This document shows positions 61,752-64,000 of a stretch of 64,000 nucleotides of DNA, piece after piece; the first letter of the stretch is position 1; every line of letters begins with the position of its first letter. The notes below the pieces were generated by a model. That model had not been told where the DNA came from. It made no database searches and saw only the letters and a program-made list of their open reading frames with translations. The stretch is from Pseudomonas oryzagri (GTDB lineage: Bacteria > Pseudomonadota > Gammaproteobacteria > Pseudomonadales > Pseudomonadaceae). The stretch covers positions 313,993 through 377,992 of the forward strand of contig NZ_JAJHPU010000017.1 in assembly GCF_020831405.1 (NCBI RefSeq), in the 5' to 3' direction. The position numbers and the translations under genes are program-made.

Positions 61752-62867
61752 CTACACCCGCACGCTGGCGAAAGTCGACTCGCCCTGGGCGCGGCTCAGT
61801 GCGGTGACCGACAGGGCATTGGGCGATACCTCGCCGGGGATCGGCAGCAGGGCAACCACGCTGGCGCCTTGCTGGCCCGCGCGCTCGTTGCTCGGCGGGA
61901 TGCCGAAGTATTCGCGGTAGCACTTGGAGAAGTGCGGCGTGGAGACGAAGCCGCACACCGAGGCGACCTCGATGATGGGCATGGTGGTTTGCTTGAGCAG
62001 CTGGCGAGCGCGGATCAGGCGCAGCTTGAGGTAGTAGCGCGACGGCGAGCAGTGCAGGTACTTCTGGAACAGGCGCTCGAGCTGGCGGCGCGACACGTCG
62101 ACGTAGCAGGACAGCTCGTCGAGGTCGATCGGCTCCTCCAGGTTGGCCTCCATCAGCGCGACGATTTCCTGCAGCTTGGGCTGGTTGGTGCCGAGCATGT
62201 GCTTGAGCGGCACGCGCTGGTGGTCCTGCTCGTTGCGGATGCGCTCGTAGATGAACATCTCGGAGATCGCCGCGGCCAGTTCGCGGCCGTGCTCGCGGGC
62301 GATCAGGTGCAGCATCATGTCCAGCGGTGCGGTGCCGCCGGAGCTGGTGTTGCGGTTGCGGTCGATGGAGAACAGGCGGGTGCTGACGCCGGCGCGCGGG
62401 AAGGCTTCCTGCATCGAGGCCAGACATTCCCAGTGCACGCTGCAGTCGTAGCCGTCGAGCAGGCCGGCCTTGGCCAGCGCCCAGCTGCCGGTACACACCG
62501 CGCCCATGTGGCGGCCCATGCGCGCCTGCGCCTGCAGCCAGACCACGTGCTCGCGGGTGACGGCGCGCTGGATGTCGATGCCGCCGCAGACGATCACCGC
62601 GTGCAGCTGCGGCGCGCTGTCGAGCGCGGCGTCCGGGGTGATCTGCAGGCCGTCGCTGGCGCTGACCGGACGGCCGTCGCGGGTCAGGGTGTGCCAGCGG
62701 TACAGCTCCTTGCCGGACAGATGGTTGGCCATGCGCAGGGGTTCGACGGCCGAGGCCAGGGAAATCAGGGTGAAGTTGTCCAGCAGCAGGAAGCCGATGG
62801 ACTGCGGGACGGAAGTCTGGGGTGCGGAAATCGGGGGACGGGCCCCGGGGGCGAAATGCGACGACAT
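61752..62867 (-). CDS. gbdR: GlxA-type AraC regulator GbdR
   Basis: 371-residue transcription activator responding to glycine betaine and dimethylglycine. N-terminal DJ-1/PfpI-like sensor domain (SIGFLLLDNFTLISLASAVEPLRMAN; GAVCTGSWALAKAGLLDG), C-terminal AraC DNA-binding domain (LDELSCYVDVSRRQLERLF; VASVCGFVSTPHFSKCYREYFG). Length and neighbourhood with the serine dehydratase match P. aeruginosa gbdR. ATG at 62867 preferred (GAGGG upstream) over GTG at 62882. Expected targets include the dgc and serine dehydratase genes in this window. Confidence 0.92.
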   Translation of the reverse strand: MSSHFAPGARPPISAPQTSVPQSIGFLLLDNFTLISLASAVEPLRMANHLSGKELYRWHTLTRDGRPVSASDGLQITPDAALDSAPQLHAVIVCGGIDIQRAVTREHVVWLQAQARMGRHMGAVCTGSWALAKAGLLDGYDCSVHWECLASMQEAFPRAGVSTRLFSIDRNRNTSSGGTAPLDMMLHLIAREHGRELAAAISEMFIYERIRNEQDHQRVPLKHMLGTNQPKLQEIVALMEANLEEPIDLDELSCYVDVSRRQLERLFQKYLHCSPSRYYLKLRLIRARQLLKQTTMPIIEVASVCGFVSTPHFSKCYREYFGIPPSNERAGQQGASVVALLPIPGEVSPNALSVTALSRAQGESTFASVRV

Positions 62868-62978
62868 CGGTTGAACCCTCACGCTAAGCGTCGTGGAACC
62901 CTCGAAGGGGGCCTTTGTTGTGCGTCTCCAGGTAACGTCCCGGATGATCTTAGACAGGAAGCAAGGTCCGTGCCTAAA

Positions 62979-62998
62979 TTGACTGAACGTTCAATCAA
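62979..62998. promoter_or_regulatory. 20-bp palindrome upstream of gbdR (BetI-like operator)
   Basis: TTGACTGAACGTTCAATCAA, palindromic except for one pair, 112 bases before gbdR. The core TTGAACGTTCAA-type symmetry resembles operators of BetI, the choline-responsive TetR repressor. BetI is not encoded in the window; the link is inference. No clear terminator for the serine dehydratase was found in the 63,000-63,237 gap. Confidence 0.5.
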
Positions 62999-63237
62999 AA
63001 AACATCGTCGCCATTCATAAGGCCCGGCGACAGGGGCCTTGTGGCCCTGCAGCCCGCGTGGCTGCTGGCCTGGGCATTTACGTAGCAGCCGCTGTCACCC
63101 TGTGACGCCGCTGCCGGCCGGCCGTAACAGGCTGGCCCTCTGCCACTCCGCTGCGGTGTCGCGGCCGACCGCGGCATCCGCCGCCGGCCGCGCGCACCAG
63201 GCCGGTGCACCAAGCGGCCGGCCGGTGCCAACAGCGC

Positions 63238-64000
63238 TCAGCACTCGATGGCGCTGACCGCCAGGCCCCCGCGCGAGGTCTCCTTGTACTTGTCGTGCAT
63301 GTCGGCACCGGTGTCGCGCATGGTGCGGATCACCCGGTCCAGCGAGATGAAGTGCTCGCCGTCGCCGCGCAGCGCCATCTGCGCCGCGTTGATCGCCTTC
63401 ACCGCGGCGATCGCGTTGCGCTCGATGCACGGCACCTGCACCAGGCCGCCGACCGGATCGCAGGTCAGCCCCAGGTTGTGCTCCAGGGCGATCTCGGCGG
63501 CGTTCTCCAGCTGCGCGGGACTGGCGCCCAAGACCTCGGCCAGCCCCGCCGCGGCCATCGCGCAGGCCGAGCCCACCTCGCCCTGGCAGCCGACCTCGGC
63601 GCCGGAGATCGAGGCGTTCTTCTTGCACAGGATGCCCACCGCCGCGGCGGCCAGCAGGTAGTCGACCACGTCGGCCTCGCTCACCGCCGGGCTGAAGCGC
63701 ACGTAGTAGTGCAGCACCGCCGGGATGATCCCCGCCGCACCGTTGGTGGGCGCGGTGACCATGCGCCCGCCGGCGGCGTTCTCCTCGTTGACCGCCAGGG
63801 CGAACAGGTTGACCCACTCCATGCCGCTCAGGGTCGAGCCGATCACGTTGGGCTTGCTCAGCTGCTGCAGGCTGCGGTGCAGCTTGGCCGCGCGGCGCTG
63901 CACGTTGAGCCCGCCGGGCAGGATGCCCTCGTGCCTGAGGCCGTTGTCCACGCAGTCGCGCATGGCCTGCCACAGGCGCATCAGGCCGCTGCGGATCTCC
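63238..64000 (-). CDS. sdaB: L-serine dehydratase (5' end outside window)
   Basis: Iron-sulfur L-serine ammonia-lyase converting serine to pyruvate and ammonia. The C-terminal ~250 residues are present: [57 protein letters not shown] (cluster cysteines). The frame is open to the right edge, so the N-terminus lies outside. In P. aeruginosa the same gene neighbours gbdR and lets the cell use serine made from glycine betaine. Confidence 0.93.
   Translation of the reverse strand, partial: EIRSGLMRLWQAMRDCVDNGLRHEGILPGGLNVQRRAAKLHRSLQQLSKPNVIGSTLSGMEWVNLFALAVNEENAAGGRMVTAPTNGAAGIIPAVLHYYVRFSPAVSEADVVDYLLAAAAVGILCKKNASISGAEVGCQGEVGSACAMAAAGLAEVLGASPAQLENAAEIALEHNLGLTCDPVGGLVQVPCIERNAIAAVKAINAAQMALRGDGEHFISLDRVIRTMRDTGADMHDKYKETSRGGLAVSAIEC

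Overview
The window is a stretch of high-G+C gammaproteobacterial chromosome from the Pseudomonas lineage (Pseudomonadaceae). The evidence is the set of conserved gene blocks: miaB-phoH-ybeY-ybeX-lnt; pqqABCDE with pqqH, ercA and ercS; glyA-soxBDAG-purU-fdhA; dgcAB with its private electron-transfer flavoprotein genes; and gbdR next to an L-serine dehydratase. It also carries several families of REP-like palindromes typical of pseudomonads. I saw no prophage, transposase, CRISPR array, rRNA or tRNA gene.

Layout. 1-6.1 kb (+): 3' part of miaB, then phoH-like, ybeY, corC/ybeX, lnt and cysZ. 6.5-11 kb: a secreted beta-propeller-like protein, a glutathione peroxidase, a SlyD-type prolyl isomerase, a YihG-type acyltransferase and a polyamine-type periplasmic binding protein. 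11-25.4 kb (-): a PQQ and alcohol-oxidation block. In transcription order it holds a PQQ alcohol dehydrogenase with the lanthanide-type aspartate pair (pedH type), a chemoreceptor, aldehyde dehydrogenase exaC, pqqA-B-C-D-E, peptidase pqqH, ercA and the hybrid kinase ercS. No exaB-type cytochrome c and no second, calcium-type dehydrogenase lies in the window.

26-44 kb (+): a methyl-group and glycine-betaine catabolic block. DgcA/DgcB with an ETF pair demethylate dimethylglycine to sarcosine. SoxBDAG converts sarcosine to glycine plus a one-carbon unit. GlyA, PurU and FdhA handle the one-carbon flow (methylene-THF, formyl-THF to formate, formaldehyde to formate). The serine made is deaminated by the L-serine dehydratase at the right edge, and the gbdR regulator sits beside it. 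A dipeptidase-like protein that has lost metal ligands and a V4R-domain protein precede dgcA.

44-52 kb (+): a branched-chain-amino-acid-type ABC transporter (binding protein behind a good sigma-54 promoter, then livHMGF and a small protein) and a BCCT (betaine/choline-type) transporter. 52-61 kb: signalling genes, namely a REC-HD-GYP response regulator, a 1466-residue hybrid kinase and a PAS/GGDEF diguanylate cyclase, interspersed with two secreted proteins. 61-64 kb (-): a SixA-like phosphatase with a lysine tail, gbdR and the 5'-truncated serine dehydratase.

The most interesting signals are: a 47-bp motif (37 identities) shared by the fdhA and dipeptidase/dgc upstream regions; a 38-codon ORF joined by ATGA overlaps to both dgcB and etfA; an M19 dipeptidase homologue without its HxD and bridging Glu ligands; the lanthanide-type dehydrogenase with an adjacent chemoreceptor; a REP-like palindrome inside the coding frame of pqqH with a 15-bp tandem repeat before that gene; and a BetI-like palindrome upstream of gbdR. 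Regulatory and start-site calls are from reading alone.
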